From JBBRTJ01 sp038244535 (lineage in GTDB: Bacteria > Actinomycetota > Acidimicrobiia > Acidimicrobiales > Ilumatobacteraceae), in contig JBBRTJ010000143.1 in the NCBI GenBank assembly GCA_038244535.1, positions 1 to 5,608 on the forward strand: a DNA stretch of 5,608 bases, given 5' to 3'. A program made the translations under genes and the position numbers. Below are positions 5,089 through 5,608 of this stretch, in pieces. A model generated the notes under the pieces. That model saw nothing but the letters and a program-made list of their open reading frames with translations. It was not told the DNA's origin and made no database searches. Within the stretch, counting starts at the first letter, position 1; the number at the start of each line of letters is the position of its first letter.

Positions 5089-5608
5089 GCCACCGCGCCG
5101 TGACGGGCACGCCGGCCCGGGCTCGCAGCGACGCCGCCGCCGCCACTGCCGCCTCGCCCGCCGCCGCCTCGTCGACCCTGGTCGAGAGGCCGTCGTGCAG
5201 CACGACCTGGCCGGCCACGACGACGTGACGGACGGACCGGCCGTCGGTGCCCCAGACGAGCTGGAGGGCGACGTCGTCACCGGGCGGGCGCCACTCGGGA
5301 CGGTCGACGTCGAGCACGACGAGGTCGGCTCGCTTGCCCACCTCGATGGAGCCCAGCTCGTCGGCCCGACCGATGGCCGCAGCCCCACGGATCGTGGCCA
5401 GCTCGAGCGCGAGGTGGGCTCCCGGTTCAGTGGGGTCGGCGTGGGCGTCCTTGGCGATGCCGGCCCACAGCGCGGCGGCCCGCAGCACGTCGATCTGGTC
5501 GCCGGCGTTCTCGCTGTCGCATCCGAGGGCCATGCGCCCTCCGCGCGCCACGAGCTCGGCGTGGTGCGAGGCCGTGCCGTACCCCTGCCCGAGGCGCAGG
5601 TAGGCCCA
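5072..5608 (-). CDS. Amidohydrolase family protein, C-terminal part (runs off right edge)
   Basis: Only the last 178 residues are visible; the frame is open to the window edge and begins there WAYLRLGQGYG. The protein belongs to the metal-dependent amidohydrolase superfamily, near the chlorohydrolase/cytosine-guanine deaminase group (AtzA/TrzN/SsnA-like). MALGCDS (visible residues 26-32) holds the conserved strand-8 Asp (D31) that binds metal or activates water. It is followed by RGAAAIGRADELGSIEVGKR, ADLVVLDVDRPEWRPP and VRHVVVAGQVVLHDG, the standard C-terminal beta-sandwich return of this family. The HxH and other histidine ligands would lie outside the window. A GTG at 5551 and an ATG at 5533 are in frame but would start inside the barrel and are not true starts. 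It converges on the transporter with a 23-base gap. Likely role: hydrolytic removal of an amino or other group from a small, often heterocyclic, molecule. Confidence 0.92.
   Translation of the reverse strand, partial: WAYLRLGQGYGTASHHAELVARGGRMALGCDSENAGDQIDVLRAAALWAGIAKDAHADPTEPGAHLALELATIRGAAAIGRADELGSIEVGKRADLVVLDVDRPEWRPPGDDVALQLVWGTDGRSVRHVVVAGQVVLHDGLSTRVDEAAAGEAAVAAAASLRARAGVPVTARWPISAS

Overview
The window is GC-rich DNA, roughly 70% G+C by eye, with strongly GC3-biased codons. It carries a compact metabolic gene set: a Rieske oxygenase, VOC proteins, an actinobacterial-type aldo/keto reductase and EamA/TauE transporters. Several starts lack a Shine-Dalgarno sequence and have a TANNNT-like box almost abutting the start codon. 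Together these suggest a high-GC actinobacterium, possibly of the Acidimicrobiia type. The lineage is an inference from style, not from a marker gene. There is no rRNA, tRNA, CRISPR array, transposase, integrase or phage gene.

Layout. Positions 1-26 are short intergenic DNA. Positions 27-2842 hold four tightly packed minus-strand genes. In order of transcription they are a VOC protein (2842-2315), a second VOC protein (2315-1851), a TauE/SafE-type permease (1837-1067) and an aldo/keto reductase (1046-27). Junctions are a 1-base TGATG overlap, then gaps of 13 and 20 bases, so this is very probably one operon. A 75-base divergent intergenic region (2843-2917) separates it from a plus-strand Rieske non-haem iron oxygenase (2918-3928). 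About 100 bases further on is a plus-strand EamA/DMT transporter with a C-terminal tail very rich in histidine (about 4032-5048). The last gene is a minus-strand metal-dependent amidohydrolase of the chlorohydrolase/deaminase type (5072-5608). It converges on the transporter, and its N-terminal part lies beyond the right edge.

How the genes may work together. The Rieske enzyme keeps every metal-binding and electron-bridging residue of the dicamba-monooxygenase/vanillate-demethylase type, so it should hydroxylate or O-/N-dealkylate a small organic substrate. Its ferredoxin and reductase are not in the window. The divergent operon supplies two vicinal-oxygen-chelate proteins, an NADPH-dependent carbonyl reductase and an anion permease, which would suit processing or transport of an organic acid or aldehyde product. 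That link rests on gene proximity only. The transporter's His/Asp-rich tail suggests binding of transition metal and is the most unusual protein feature here.

Overall this is a plausible small catabolic or detoxification neighbourhood. I see no clear new defence, mobile or RNA-based system. The items most worth checking are the back-to-back apparently leaderless promoters with a tandem 8-mer between them, and the His-rich DMT transporter.
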